This document shows positions 9,111 to 18,109 of a stretch of 64,000 nucleotides of DNA, piece by piece. A program made the translations under genes and the position numbers. The stretch spans positions 18,950-82,949 of the forward strand of contig NZ_LFCT01000028.1 in NCBI RefSeq assembly GCF_008692605.1, in the 5' to 3' direction. This DNA comes from Sphingobium estronivorans. Lineage in GTDB: Bacteria; Pseudomonadota; Alphaproteobacteria; Sphingomonadales; Sphingomonadaceae. The notes under the pieces were generated by a model. It saw only the letters and a list, made by a program, of their open reading frames with translations, did no database searches and was not told the DNA's origin. How positions within the stretch are numbered: the stretch's first letter is position 1; each line of letters starts with the position of its first letter.

Positions 9111-9180
9111 GCGGAAGCTGGCGACCGCGTGATGGCGGATGGAAACGGAAGTAGCTTTAGTGGTGTGGCGAGATAGGCCG

Positions 9181-9206
9181 TTGACAACATCGGTACCAAT
9201 GGTACC
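9181..9206 (+). promoter_or_regulatory. Candidate promoter and operator of the ipd operon
   Basis: TTGACA at 9181-9186 matches a -35 element, and AATATT near 9211 could act as the -10, although the spacing (24 nt) is too long for a standard promoter. Between them lies the palindrome GGTACC-AAT-GGTACC (9192-9206), placed where a repressor would block initiation. The ATG of ipdA follows at 9231 after GAAGAGG. Confidence 0.45.
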
Positions 9207-9230
9207 GGAAAATATTAGTGAAGAGGCGGA

Positions 9231-10112
9231 ATGATGCTCGACAAGAGAATGACGGCGGCCGACATCGTCGGTCAATTATCCGACGGGATGACCATCGGGA
9301 TCGGCGGCTGGGGTCCGCGGCGCAAGCCGATGGCTTTGGTGCGGGAGATTTTGCGTTCGGACCTCAAGGATCTGACCGTCGTCGCCTATGGCGGCGCGGA
9401 TGTGGGGATGCTGTGCGCGGCGGGCAAGGTGAAGAAACTGGTCTTCGCTTTCGTCTCGCTCGACGCCATTCCGCTGGAGCCCTGGTTCCGCAAGGCGCGC
9501 GAAGCCGGGCAGATCGAGGTTCTGGAACTGGACGAAGGCATGTTCCAGTGGGGCCTGAAGGCCGCCGCTTTCGGCCTGCCCTTCCTGCCGACCCGCGTCG
9601 GTCTGGGTACCGACCTTGCCGAACTGGGCGGCCTCAAGACCGTGCAGTCGCCCTATGCCGACGGCGAGACGCTGGTGGCGATGCCCGCGCTGAAGCTGGA
9701 CGTGGCCCTGATCCACGCCAACCGCAGCGACTGGCGTGGCAACGTCCATCTGTTCGGACCCGACAGCTATTATGACGAGTGGTTCGCGAAGGCGGCCGCC
9801 AAGACCTATGTGTCGTGCGAAGAACTGGTCGACCGGATGGAAGATCATTATCCCGACCAGGCGCATTTCAACATTTTCGAACGCTGCTTCGTCAGCGGCG
9901 TCGTTGAGATACCTGGCGGCGCGCACCCCAGCTCCATGCCCCCGGCTTATGGCTGGGACATGAAGGCGTTCAAGGCCTATGCCGATGCTGCCCGTGAACC
10001 GGGCGACTGGTCGGCGGTGGCGGACCGCTTCGTCGGCGCGACCGAAGAAGCCTATCTGGAAAGCATTGGCGGAAAGGAGGCGGTGGCGGCTCTCCCGCTC
10101 CCGATATTCTGA
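9231..10112 (+). CDS. ipdA: IpdA, alpha subunit of the COCHEA-CoA ring-C hydrolase (CoA-transferase fold)
   Basis: 293 aa. Family I CoA-transferase alpha fold with the IpdA signature: GMTIGIGGWGPRRKPMA near residue 20, YGGADVGMLC, FVSLDAIPLEPWF and GLPFLPTRVGLG. It resembles mycobacterial Rv3551 along its length. With IpdB it hydrolyses the last steroid ring (ring C) of COCHEA-CoA, a retro-Claisen-like step, rather than transferring CoA. It is the first gene of the long rightward operon and ends in an ATGA overlap with ipdB. The initiator may be the first or second of two consecutive ATG codons (9231 or 9234). Confidence 0.95.
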   Translation: MMLDKRMTAADIVGQLSDGMTIGIGGWGPRRKPMALVREILRSDLKDLTVVAYGGADVGMLCAAGKVKKLVFAFVSLDAIPLEPWFRKAREAGQIEVLELDEGMFQWGLKAAAFGLPFLPTRVGLGTDLAELGGLKTVQSPYADGETLVAMPALKLDVALIHANRSDWRGNVHLFGPDSYYDEWFAKAAAKTYVSCEELVDRMEDHYPDQAHFNIFERCFVSGVVEIPGGAHPSSMPPAYGWDMKAFKAYADAAREPGDWSAVADRFVGATEEAYLESIGGKEAVAALPLPIF

Positions 10113-10900
10113 TGACTGAAGTATCCCTCGCAGAACTCTGCATTTTCGCCTGCTCTGAGGCATTTCGCAACAATGGCGAGATCATCGCCACTGGAGTCGG
10201 CCCCGTGCCGCGCCTGGCCGCGAGCCTTGCCAAGCTGACCCACAGCCCGGAACTGATGATGACCGATGGCGAAGCCTATCTGGTCGAACAGCCGGTGCCT
10301 TTGGGGCCGCGCAAATATGACGACCGCAAGGCGGCGGGCCATCTCCCCTTCTCGCGCTTCTTCGACGCCGCGGTATGGACGGGTCGCCGCCATGCGATGG
10401 TGACGCCGACGCAGCTCGACCGCTTCGGCCAGATCAATTTGAGCTATCTGGGCGGCACCTACGACAAACCCAAGACGCAGATGCTGGGTGTGCGCGGTTT
10501 CCCGGGCAACACCATCTATCATGCGAACAGCTTCTTCTTCCCGGCGCACACGGCACGGACCTTCGTGCCGGGGGAAGTGGATATGGTGTCCGGTGTGGGC
10601 TATAATCCGGCCAAGCGAGTGGCGGGCGGCAATTATTCGGGCGTCGACCTGCGTATGATCGTCACCAACCTGTGCGTCATGGATTTCGGTGGCAAGGACA
10701 ACGCGATCCGCGTCGTCTCGCTGCATCCCGGCGTCACGTTCGAACAGGTTCAGGAGGCCACCGGCTTCCCGCTGGAGAAGGGCGACCTCGGGGAAACGGC
10801 GTTGCCGGGCAAGGAAGCGCTCGACATCATCGCCAGCCTCGACCCGCACAATATCCGCGCATCCGTCATCAAGGACAATCCGCCTGCAAGGAGGGCATGA
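10112..10900 (+). CDS. ipdB: IpdB, beta subunit of the COCHEA-CoA ring-C hydrolase
   Basis: 262 aa, CoA-transferase beta fold. Family features include ATGVGPVPRLAASLAK, LMMTDGEAYLVE, the central QINLSYLGG and MVSGVGYNP near residue 160. It forms the active heteromer with IpdA in the HIP pathway. The start overlaps the ipdA stop and the end overlaps the following crotonase by 4 nt, so the genes are translationally coupled. Confidence 0.95.
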   Translation: MTEVSLAELCIFACSEAFRNNGEIIATGVGPVPRLAASLAKLTHSPELMMTDGEAYLVEQPVPLGPRKYDDRKAAGHLPFSRFFDAAVWTGRRHAMVTPTQLDRFGQINLSYLGGTYDKPKTQMLGVRGFPGNTIYHANSFFFPAHTARTFVPGEVDMVSGVGYNPAKRVAGGNYSGVDLRMIVTNLCVMDFGGKDNAIRVVSLHPGVTFEQVQEATGFPLEKGDLGETALPGKEALDIIASLDPHNIRASVIKDNPPARRA

Positions 10901-11805
10901 TGAACGAGGCCGATCGCCTGGTCGAACCGCAGAAGGTCGACATCGTCTACGAGACCGAAGAGCCGGTCACCTATGAGGTGATCGACCATGTTGCATGGAT
11001 CATGCTGAACCGACCGGGCTTCAACAATGCCCAGAACGGCCAGATGACCTATGCGCTCGACGACGCCTTCATCCGGGCGACGAACGACGATGACGTCCGC
11101 TGCATCGTACTGGGCGGTAACGGCAAGCATTTCTCCGCCGGCCATGACATCGGCACGCCGGGTCGCGATCTGCACAAGCAGTTCGAGAACCGGCTGATGG
11201 TGCCGACCCATGTCAACAAGCCGGCGGCGGAACTGCTCTATACTCGTGAGAAAGAGCAATATGTCGGCATGTGCCGGCGCTGGCGCGACGTCGCCAAGCC
11301 GACCATCGCCATGGTGCAGGGCGCCTGCGTCGCGGGCGGGCTGATGCTCGCCTGGGTGTGCGACCTGATCGTGGCGAGCGATGACGCCTTCTTCCAGGAC
11401 CCGGTCAACCGCATGGGCATTCCGGGCGTCGAATATTTCGCCCATGCCTATGAACTGCCGCCGCGCATCGCCAAGGAGTTTCTGCTGCTGGGCGAGCGCA
11501 TGAGCGCCCAGCGCGCTGAACAGTTCGGCATGGTGAACAAGGTCGTCGCTCGCGAGGCCTTGCGTGAGACGGTGGCGGCCATGGCGGCCAAGCTCGTCGC
11601 CCAGCCGCGCCTTGGCAACTGGCTGACCAAACAGGCCGTCAATCATGTCGAGGAACTGATGGGCAAGCGCAACGCGATGGAAGCGGTCTATCATATGCAC
11701 CACTTCGCCCATGCGCAGAATGACCTGACGATGGGCAATTCGATCGGCGGGCTTGACGGCAAAGCAATGGCCGCGGCGAACAAGAAAGAGGCAGGCGAAG
11801 GCTGA
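10897..11805 (+). CDS. Enoyl-CoA hydratase/isomerase family protein (crotonase), ~302 aa
   Basis: The crotonase fold is clear: KHFSAGHDIGTPG (CoA/oxyanion strand near 80) and QGACVAGGLMLAWVCDLIVAS (second oxyanion glycines, near 140). At 302 aa it is longer than a typical 260-aa hydratase, with an insert after the GHDIG motif (RDLHKQFENR... KPAAELLYTR). The initiator is the ATG pair at 10897/10900, preceded by AAGGAGGG inside ipdB. It is not the EchA20 orthologue, which lies two genes downstream. It may hydrate an enoyl-CoA after ring C opening or belong to side-chain removal. Confidence 0.85.
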   Translation: MMNEADRLVEPQKVDIVYETEEPVTYEVIDHVAWIMLNRPGFNNAQNGQMTYALDDAFIRATNDDDVRCIVLGGNGKHFSAGHDIGTPGRDLHKQFENRLMVPTHVNKPAAELLYTREKEQYVGMCRRWRDVAKPTIAMVQGACVAGGLMLAWVCDLIVASDDAFFQDPVNRMGIPGVEYFAHAYELPPRIAKEFLLLGERMSAQRAEQFGMVNKVVAREALRETVAAMAAKLVAQPRLGNWLTKQAVNHVEELMGKRNAMEAVYHMHHFAHAQNDLTMGNSIGGLDGKAMAAANKKEAGEG

Positions 11806-12893
11806 TGAGCGATCCGCTGCACACTATCATGACCGAGCGGCTGGGCTGCAGCTGGCCGATCATCCAGACCGCCATGGGCTGGGTGGCCGAACCCAGCCTT
11901 GTGATCGGCAGCTCCAACGCCGGGGCCTTCGGCTTCCTCGGCGCGGCGGTCATGACGCCGGACGAGGCGCGCGAGAAAATCCTGATGGTGCGGCGGGGAA
12001 CCGATCGGCCGTTCGGCGTCAATTTCCACATGTTCCAACCGGGTGCGGACCAGATCGTCGAACTGATCCTCGCCAATAAGGATCGGGTGCGCGCGGTCAG
12101 CTTCGGGCGTGGCCCCAATGCGAAGATGATCGCGCGTTTCAAGGACGCGGGCATTCTCTGCGTGCCGACCGTGGGCGCGGTCAAGCATGCGCAGAAGATG
12201 GTCGAACTCGGTGTCGACATGGTCAATGTGCAGGGCGGCGAAGGCGGCGGCCATACCGGCTCCGTCCCGACCACCGTGCTGCTGCCGCAGGTGCTGGACG
12301 CCGTGAAGGTGCCGGTGATCGCCAGCGGCGGTTTCGCCGACGGACGCGGGCTTGCGGCGGCGCTCGCCTATGGCGCCGTGGGCATCGCGATGGGCACGCG
12401 GTTTCTGTTGACCAAGGAAAGCCCGGTGCCTGACAGCGCCAAGGCGGAATATCTGAAAGCCGGCACCGACCGCATCATCGTCACCACCAAGCTCGACGGC
12501 ATTCCCCAGCGCATGGTCCGCACCAAGCTGATGGACCGGATCGAGAAGTCCGGCAACCTCGCCATGTGGATGCGCGCCATCGAGGCGAGCATGGCGATGA
12601 AGAAGCAGACCGGCGCAAGCTGGCTCAGCCTCATCAAATCGGCGCGGGGCATGACCGCCCATGGCGCGATGCCGCTCAAGCAGGCGATGATGGCTGCGAC
12701 CATGCCGATGCTGATCCAGAAGGCCGTGGTCGACGGCGATATCGAACATGGCGTGATGGCGACCGGCGTGGTCGGCGGACGCATCGGTGAAATTCCAAGC
12801 TGCGAGCAACTGGTGGGCCGCATCGTGGACGAGGCGCACGAGCGTCTGGCCGCGCTTGCCGCACTGGGCCGCGAAACCGCTTCGGCGGCCTGA
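11805..12893 (+). CDS. ipdC: IpdC, NPD/nitronate-monooxygenase-like flavoenzyme of the HIP pathway
   Basis: 362 aa. The 2-nitropropane-dioxygenase-like FMN barrel is visible: IIQTAMGWVAEP at the N-terminus, GVNFHMFQPG, the FMN-phosphate region QGGEGGGHTG near residue 145, IASGGFADGRG, and GIAMGTRFL. It matches mycobacterial IpdC (Rv3553), which acts on a HIP-CoA derivative to remove the 5-oxo function/ring C-D carbonyl chemistry, not on nitronates. Start codon and the preceding stop share one base (TGATG). EchA20 follows after 12 nt. Confidence 0.92.
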   Translation: MSDPLHTIMTERLGCSWPIIQTAMGWVAEPSLVIGSSNAGAFGFLGAAVMTPDEAREKILMVRRGTDRPFGVNFHMFQPGADQIVELILANKDRVRAVSFGRGPNAKMIARFKDAGILCVPTVGAVKHAQKMVELGVDMVNVQGGEGGGHTGSVPTTVLLPQVLDAVKVPVIASGGFADGRGLAAALAYGAVGIAMGTRFLLTKESPVPDSAKAEYLKAGTDRIIVTTKLDGIPQRMVRTKLMDRIEKSGNLAMWMRAIEASMAMKKQTGASWLSLIKSARGMTAHGAMPLKQAMMAATMPMLIQKAVVDGDIEHGVMATGVVGGRIGEIPSCEQLVGRIVDEAHERLAALAALGRETASAA

Positions 12894-12905
12894 GGAGACA
12901 GAGAT

Positions 12906-13655
12906 ATGCCGATTACATGCACCATCGAGAACCGGGTCGCGGAAATCGTCTTCGACGTGCCGCCGGTCAACGCCTTCGACAGCGAGACCTGGAACAGCCT
13001 GCCGAAGATCATCTCCGAAGCCGCGCGCAACGAGGATGTCCACTGCATCCTGATCCGGGCCGAAGGGCGCGGTTTCTGCGGCGGCGTCGACATTAAGGAG
13101 ATGCAGGCCCATCCCGAGCGCATCCCCTATCTCAATCGCGGCAATTACCTGACCTTCAAGGCGATCCACGACGCCGAAGTCCCGGTCGTGGTCGCGGTGC
13201 ACAAGTTCGTGATCGGCGGCGGCATCGGCATTTGCGGCGCGTCCGACACGATCATCGCGGCGGACGACGCCTTCTTCTCGCTGCCGGAGATCGACCGCGG
13301 CGCGATGGGCGGGGCGAGCCACATGTCGCGCATGCTGCCGCTGCACAAGGTCCGCGCGGCCTTCTTCACCGGCGGCAATATCCCCGCGCAGGAAGCCTAT
13401 CGTCTGGGTGCCATCGAAAAGGTCGTGCCGCGCGCCGAACTGGAAACCGAGGCCCGCGCCTTTGCCGCGCTGATCGCGTCCAAATCGCGCAAGGCACTCG
13501 TGATCGCCAAGGAAGCGCTGAACGGTCTCGAAGCCCGCGACGTGGATCGCGGTTATCGCTGGGAACAGGGCTTCACGCTGGAAATGTACATGCATGAAGA
13601 CAGCCAGAAGGCTCGCGACGCCTTTGTCGAAACCGGCAAGGCGGCGAAGTTCTGA
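12906..13655 (+). CDS. echA20: EchA20-type crotonase, ring-D hydrolase of HIEC-CoA
   Basis: 249 aa. It shares with mycobacterial EchA20 the start MPITxT, the stretch RAEGRGFCGGVDIKEMQ, the glycine-rich IGGGIGICGASD, LPEIDRGAMGGASHMSR, and the C-terminal YRWEQGFTLEMYM. EchA20 opens ring D of HIEC-CoA by hydrolysis to give COCHEA-CoA, the substrate of IpdAB encoded in the same operon. The ATG at 12906 follows GAGGAGACAGAGAT; the stop and the next ATG share one base (TGATG). Placement beside ipdABC strengthens the call. Confidence 0.93.
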   Translation: MPITCTIENRVAEIVFDVPPVNAFDSETWNSLPKIISEAARNEDVHCILIRAEGRGFCGGVDIKEMQAHPERIPYLNRGNYLTFKAIHDAEVPVVVAVHKFVIGGGIGICGASDTIIAADDAFFSLPEIDRGAMGGASHMSRMLPLHKVRAAFFTGGNIPAQEAYRLGAIEKVVPRAELETEARAFAALIASKSRKALVIAKEALNGLEARDVDRGYRWEQGFTLEMYMHEDSQKARDAFVETGKAAKF

Positions 13656-14809
13656 TGGACCTGACCTACACTCCCGAACAACAGGCTTTCCGGGCGGAAG
13701 TGCGCGCATGGCTGGAAGCCCATGGGCCGTCCGAACCGCTGGAACATTATGACGCCACCCGCGAAGGCTTCGAAGCCCATCGGACATGGGAAAAGACGCT
13801 GAAGTCCGGCGACTGGGGCATGGTGACCTGGCCCAAGGAATATGGCGGCCGCGGTCTTGACCTCATCCAGTGGCTGATCTTCGAGGAGGAATATGCGCGC
13901 GCCGGGGCACCCGGGCGCGTCAGCCAGAACGGCATCTTCCTGCTCGGCCCGACCCTGATCGAGTTCGGCACGCATGAGCAGAAGCAGCGTTTCCTGCCTA
14001 AAATGGCGAGCGGCGAGGAAATCTGGGCGCAGGCCTGGTCCGAACCGCAGGCGGGCAGCGACCTTGCGGGCGTCAGGGCGACGTGCGTGCAGGATGGCGA
14101 CGACTATATCCTGAGCGGCCACAAAATCTGGTCGAGCCGCGCCGTGTTCGCCGACTGGGCCTTCGGCCTGTTCCGCACGCCGGGCACGGAGCGGCACAAG
14201 GGCCTGTCGCTGATCTTCTTCCCGCTCAATGCGCCGGGCGTCACGGTCAACGCGATCAAGAAGATCAACGGCCATGTCGGCTTTGCCGAGATTTTCCTGG
14301 AAAATGTCCGCGTACCCGCCTTCAACCGGCTGGGCGACGAGGGCCAGGGCTGGCACATCTGCATGGCGACGGCCGGTTTCGAACGCGGCCTGATGCTGCG
14401 ATCGCCCGCCCGTTACCAGGTGGCGGCGCGTAAGCTGGCGCAGCTGTGGGAAGCGAACAAGGAAACGGCCGACCCGGCGCTGGAAGCGGACGTCGTGCGC
14501 GCGCACATGAACGCCGACGCCTATGCGCTCAACATCTACCAGACCGCGTCCCGGCTGATGGCGGGCGCGAAAATCGGCCCGGAAGCCAGCACCAACAAGA
14601 TCTTCTGGTCGGAACTGGACATTCACCTGACGCAGACCGCGCTCGCGATCCTCGGCCCCACGGCAGAACTGACGCAGGAGGCGTCCGCCGCCGGTCCGGT
14701 GGACTGGATCGACGATTACATCTTCGCACTTGCCGGGCCGATTTACGCCGGGTCGAACGAAATCCAGCGCAACATCATCGCCGAGCGCATGCTCGGCCTG
14801 CCGCGCTGA
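13655..14809 (+). CDS. Acyl-CoA dehydrogenase, large subunit of a probable heteromeric FadE
   Basis: 384 aa. The ACAD fold is clear: AWSEPQAGSDLAGVRA (FAD/substrate loop near 130), KIWSSRAVFADW, and the C-terminal [22 protein letters not shown] shorter ACAD follows after 12 nt. Steroid-catabolic ACADs often form alpha2-beta2 heterotetramers from such adjacent long and short subunits (ChsE1-ChsE2, FadE31-FadE32), so the pair probably works as one enzyme on a ring C/D CoA ester. Which FadE of the KstR2 regulon it equals cannot be decided by eye. Confidence 0.88.
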   Translation: MDLTYTPEQQAFRAEVRAWLEAHGPSEPLEHYDATREGFEAHRTWEKTLKSGDWGMVTWPKEYGGRGLDLIQWLIFEEEYARAGAPGRVSQNGIFLLGPTLIEFGTHEQKQRFLPKMASGEEIWAQAWSEPQAGSDLAGVRATCVQDGDDYILSGHKIWSSRAVFADWAFGLFRTPGTERHKGLSLIFFPLNAPGVTVNAIKKINGHVGFAEIFLENVRVPAFNRLGDEGQGWHICMATAGFERGLMLRSPARYQVAARKLAQLWEANKETADPALEADVVRAHMNADAYALNIYQTASRLMAGAKIGPEASTNKIFWSELDIHLTQTALAILGPTAELTQEASAAGPVDWIDDYIFALAGPIYAGSNEIQRNIIAERMLGLPR

Positions 14810-14821
14810 CGGGAGGGGACA

Positions 14822-15853
14822 ATGGACTTCACCCTAAATGACGAACAGCTGATGTTCGCCGAAACGGCTCGCGGCCTGTTCGCCGACAGCTGCACGCCCG
14901 ATCACTGGCGCAAGATGATGGAAGCCGGCGTCGCGCGCGACGATGCGCGCTGGGCATCCATCGTCGAGACTGGCCTTACCCTGGTGCTGCTGCCCGAAAG
15001 CGCAGGCGGCATTGGCCTGTCCGAAACCGACTTCGCCCTGATCGCCCGGGAAGCGGGCTATGTCGCGCTGCCCGAACCGCTGGTGGAAAGCGCGGGCGTG
15101 GCGGCGCCGATGCTGGCCGCGCTGGCGCCCGATCATGCGCTGCTGGCCGATACGATGGCGACCATCGCGATCGCGCACCCGCTCAATCCCTTCGTCGCCC
15201 ATGCCGACAGCGCAGCGGCGATCCTGCTGGAAAAGGACGGCGAGGCCTATCTCGCCACGCCCGATCAGGTGACGCTGACGGCACAGCCCAGCATCGACCC
15301 GTTCCGCCGCCTGTTCTCCGTCACGTGGGACGCCGCCAACGCGACCGCGCTGGGGAAGGCCGACTGGGATCTGGCGCTGGACCGCGCAGCCTTGTTCAAC
15401 GCCGCCATGGGCTTGGGCCTTGCCCAGCGATCCGTCGACCTCGCGGTGGAATATGCCAAGGAAAGGCAGCAGTTCGGCAAGCCGATCGGCAGCTATCAGG
15501 CGGTCAAGCATCACCTCGCCACCGCCCAGGTCGCGATCGAATTCGCCAAACCGGTTGTCGCGGCAGCGGCGGCCGAGATCAGCGCGCGCGACGTGCAGGC
15601 CCGCGCCCGCATCAGCCATGCCAAGCTGGTCGCGCTCGAAGCAGCGGACACCGCCGCCCGCGCGTCGATCCAGGTGCATGGCGCCATGGGCTATAGCTGG
15701 GAAGTCGACGTGCATCTGTTCCTGAAGCGCGCCCTTGCCCTCAGCCAGAGCTGGGGCACCCCGGCCTTCCACCGCGCGCGCATCGCCACGCGCATCTTCA
15801 CCCAGCCCATGGGGCCGGACCAGACCTTTGCACGGGAAACCGAAAATGCCTGA
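14822..15853 (+). CDS. Acyl-CoA dehydrogenase, small subunit of a probable heteromeric FadE
   Basis: 343 aa, shorter than the ~380 aa of homomeric ACADs. The central beta domain is reduced, while the C-terminal helical part is intact (YAKERQQFGKPIGSYQAVKH; HGAMGYSWEVDVHLFLKRA). This is the form of FadE32/FadE33-type partner subunits. GGGAGGGGACA precedes the ATG. The stop lies inside the start of fadA6 (8-nt overlap), so the dehydrogenase and thiolase are co-translated. Confidence 0.87.
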   Translation: MDFTLNDEQLMFAETARGLFADSCTPDHWRKMMEAGVARDDARWASIVETGLTLVLLPESAGGIGLSETDFALIAREAGYVALPEPLVESAGVAAPMLAALAPDHALLADTMATIAIAHPLNPFVAHADSAAAILLEKDGEAYLATPDQVTLTAQPSIDPFRRLFSVTWDAANATALGKADWDLALDRAALFNAAMGLGLAQRSVDLAVEYAKERQQFGKPIGSYQAVKHHLATAQVAIEFAKPVVAAAAAEISARDVQARARISHAKLVALEAADTAARASIQVHGAMGYSWEVDVHLFLKRALALSQSWGTPAFHRARIATRIFTQPMGPDQTFARETENA

Positions 15854-16997
15854 AGCCTATATCATCGACGCCGTCCGCTCGCCCGTCGGCCGCAAGAAGG
15901 GCAGCCTCGCAGCCGTCCATCCCGCCGACCTTGGCGCGCATCCGATCCGCGAGTTGGTCAAGCGCACCGGCATCGATCCGCTGCTGGTCGATGACGTGGT
16001 TTGGGGCTGCTGCGACACCATCGGGCCGCAGGCGGGCGACATCGGCCGCACGGCATGGCTGGTCGCGGGCCTGCCCGAGGAAGTGCCCGGCGTCACCGTC
16101 GACCGCCAGTGCGGTTCCTCCCAGCAGGCCGTGCATTTCGCTGCGCAAGGCGTGATGAGCGGCACGCAGGACTTCGTCGTCGCGGGCGGCAGCCAGGCGA
16201 TGAACGCCATTCCCATCTCCGCCGCCATGTTCGCGGGCCAGCCCTATGGCTTCGACAGCCCGTTCCAGGGCGCGAAGGGCTGGGACGCGCGCTATGGCGA
16301 CGAGGAAGTGAACCAGATCCGTTCGGCCGAAATGATCGCCGAAAAATGGGGCATCAGCCGCGCGGCGATGGAGGAATTCGCCCTCGCATCCCATCAGCGC
16401 GCGCAGGCGGCCTGGGACAATGGCTGGTTCGACAAGGAAGTCGTGGCCCTTGAAGGTCTGGCGAAGGACGAGACGATCCGCCCGGGCACCACGCTGGAGG
16501 GCCTGGCGGGCCTCAACCCGGTCCGTGAAGGCGGCGTCATCACCGCAGGCGTCGCCAGCCAGAATTGCGACGCCGCGGCCGCACTGCTGATCGCGAGCGA
16601 GCGCGCCGTGAAGGAGCATGGCCTGAAACCCCGCGCCCGCATCCATCATCTTTCGGTGCGCGCCGCCAATCCGGTGTGGATGCTGACCGGCCCGATCCCG
16701 GCGACGCAATATGCGCTGAAGAAGGCGGGCATGAGCCTGTCCGACATCGACCTGTTCGAATGCAACGAAGCCTTTGCCAGCGTCACCATGGCGTGGATGA
16801 AGGAACTCGACATCCCGCATGAGAAGGTGAACGTGCAGGGCGGCGCGATCGCGCTCGGCCATCCCATCGGTGCGACCGGCGCGCGGTTGATGACCACGAT
16901 GCTGAACGCGCTGGAGCGCACCGGCGGGCGCTATGGCCTCCAGACCATGTGCGAAGGCGGCGGGCAGGCCAACGTCACCATCATCGAACGGCTGTAA
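15846..16997 (+). CDS. fadA6: FadA6-type thiolase of ring C/D degradation
   Basis: 383 aa. Catalytic residues are Cys89 (DRQCGSSQQA), the His of GHPIGATGA and the Cys of TMCEGGG near the C-terminus. Sequence resemblance to mycobacterial FadA6 is strong from start (EAYIIDAVRSPVG) to end (CEGGGQANVTIIERL). It thiolytically cleaves a beta-keto acyl-CoA formed after ring C opening. The reading frame is open well upstream, but the ATG at 15846 matches the family N-terminus and overlaps the preceding stop. Confidence 0.93.
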   Translation: MPEAYIIDAVRSPVGRKKGSLAAVHPADLGAHPIRELVKRTGIDPLLVDDVVWGCCDTIGPQAGDIGRTAWLVAGLPEEVPGVTVDRQCGSSQQAVHFAAQGVMSGTQDFVVAGGSQAMNAIPISAAMFAGQPYGFDSPFQGAKGWDARYGDEEVNQIRSAEMIAEKWGISRAAMEEFALASHQRAQAAWDNGWFDKEVVALEGLAKDETIRPGTTLEGLAGLNPVREGGVITAGVASQNCDAAAALLIASERAVKEHGLKPRARIHHLSVRAANPVWMLTGPIPATQYALKKAGMSLSDIDLFECNEAFASVTMAWMKELDIPHEKVNVQGGAIALGHPIGATGARLMTTMLNALERTGGRYGLQTMCEGGGQANVTIIERL

Positions 16998-17012
16998 CGG
17001 GAAGCTCCGCCC

Positions 17013-17657
17013 ATGCCCTGCTACGCCTTTCAAGGAATCGTTCCCGTGGTCGACCCGACCAGCTACGTCCACCCGCTGGCGTCGCTGATCGGGGACGTGA
17101 TCGTCGGACCGGGCTGCTTCATCGCGCCCGGCGCGTCGCTGCGCGGCGATTTCGGGCGGATCGTGGTGGAAGGCGACAGCTCCATCCAGGACAGCGTGAC
17201 GGTGCATGCCAACCAGTTGCGCGACACTGTCATCCGGCGGGGCGCGACCATCGCCCATGGGTCGATCATTCACGGCTGCGAGATTGGCGAGAATGCGCTG
17301 ATCGGGATGAATGCGGTGATCCTCGACAATGCGGTGATCGGGGCGGAAAATCTGGTCGCGGCGCTGAGCCTGGTCAAATCCGACATGGAGACGCCGCCGC
17401 GCAGTCTGGTGGCGGGCAATCCGGCCAAGGTCATCAAGAGCTTCGAGCCGCATCAGGTGACGTGGAAGAATGATGGAGAGGGCGAATATCAGAAGCTCGC
17501 CCGCGCCGCGCTGACCGGGATGGTCGAGGTGGACCCGCTCACCGCACCCGAACCGGAGCGGCAGCGCATCCGGTCGGACGCCGTCGCGGTGCGCCTGACG
17601 GGCGAGACAGCTTCAAGGCGTGAACAGCAAGCGGCACAGCGGGAGGGACGCGCATGA
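17013..17657 (+). CDS. Gamma-carbonic-anhydrase-like hexapeptide protein (PaaY/CaiE type)
   Basis: 214 aa. The first ~150 residues are a left-handed beta-helix of hexapeptide repeats with the zinc histidines expected for the PaaY/CaiE/gamma-CA group (VHANQ, IAHGSIIHGCEIG). The ~60-residue C-terminal tail is charged and probably disordered or helical. PaaY is a thioesterase that rescues trapped CoA esters in phenylacetate catabolism; the same housekeeping role would fit this CoA-dense operon, but that is inference. It overlaps the next gene by 4 nt. Confidence 0.8.
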   Translation: MPCYAFQGIVPVVDPTSYVHPLASLIGDVIVGPGCFIAPGASLRGDFGRIVVEGDSSIQDSVTVHANQLRDTVIRRGATIAHGSIIHGCEIGENALIGMNAVILDNAVIGAENLVAALSLVKSDMETPPRSLVAGNPAKVIKSFEPHQVTWKNDGEGEYQKLARAALTGMVEVDPLTAPEPERQRIRSDAVAVRLTGETASRREQQAAQREGRA

Positions 17658-18097
17658 ACGACGCAACGGCCATTACCAATCTGCTCTATCGCTATGCCGA
17701 ACTGATGGACGCTGGCGATCTGGAAGCCGTCGCCGCGCTGTTCGACAAGGCGCGGATCAAGACCGGCGACGCGGAAGTCGAAGGCTCCGCTCCGATGCTG
17801 GCGCTGTGGCGCGCGAATGTCCGCATCTATCCCTGCGGCACCCCGCGTACCAAGCATGTCATCACCAATCCGATCGTCGAGATCGACGAGGAAGCCGGGA
17901 CCGCGACCTGCCGGTCCTATTACACCGTGTTTCAGGCCGCGCCGGACCTGCCGCTTCAGGCGATCTGCGCGGGCCGTTATCATGACGCCTTCGTCCGCGA
18001 GGACGGGCAATGGCGTTTTTCGCGGCGGGATTATTCGCTGCTCGATCTGGTGGGGGACTTGAGCCAGCATTTGCTGATCCCCGTCGCAGCGCAATGA
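17654..18097 (+). CDS. SnoaL/NTF2-like protein with BaiE-type catalytic pattern
   Basis: 147 aa cone-fold (NTF2/SnoaL_4) protein. Tyr14 and Asp19 (RYAELMD) have the same spacing as Tyr30 and Asp35 of the bile-acid 7-alpha-dehydratase BaiE, and His68 followed by Asp78 ten residues later matches His83 and Asp93 of BaiE. The pattern is common to SnoaL_4 lyases, so it supports a lyase or isomerase, not a particular substrate. It lies between the PaaY-like gene and an Rv3548c-type SDR. Confidence 0.8.
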   Translation: MNDATAITNLLYRYAELMDAGDLEAVAALFDKARIKTGDAEVEGSAPMLALWRANVRIYPCGTPRTKHVITNPIVEIDEEAGTATCRSYYTVFQAAPDLPLQAICAGRYHDAFVREDGQWRFSRRDYSLLDLVGDLSQHLLIPVAAQ

Positions 18098-18109
18098 AGG
18101 AGTAAAGAA

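Noticed and set aside
11691..13787. 698-codon minus-strand open frame
   Set aside because: Antisense shadow of ipdC and echA20; no domain or ribosome site, composition typical of shadow frames.
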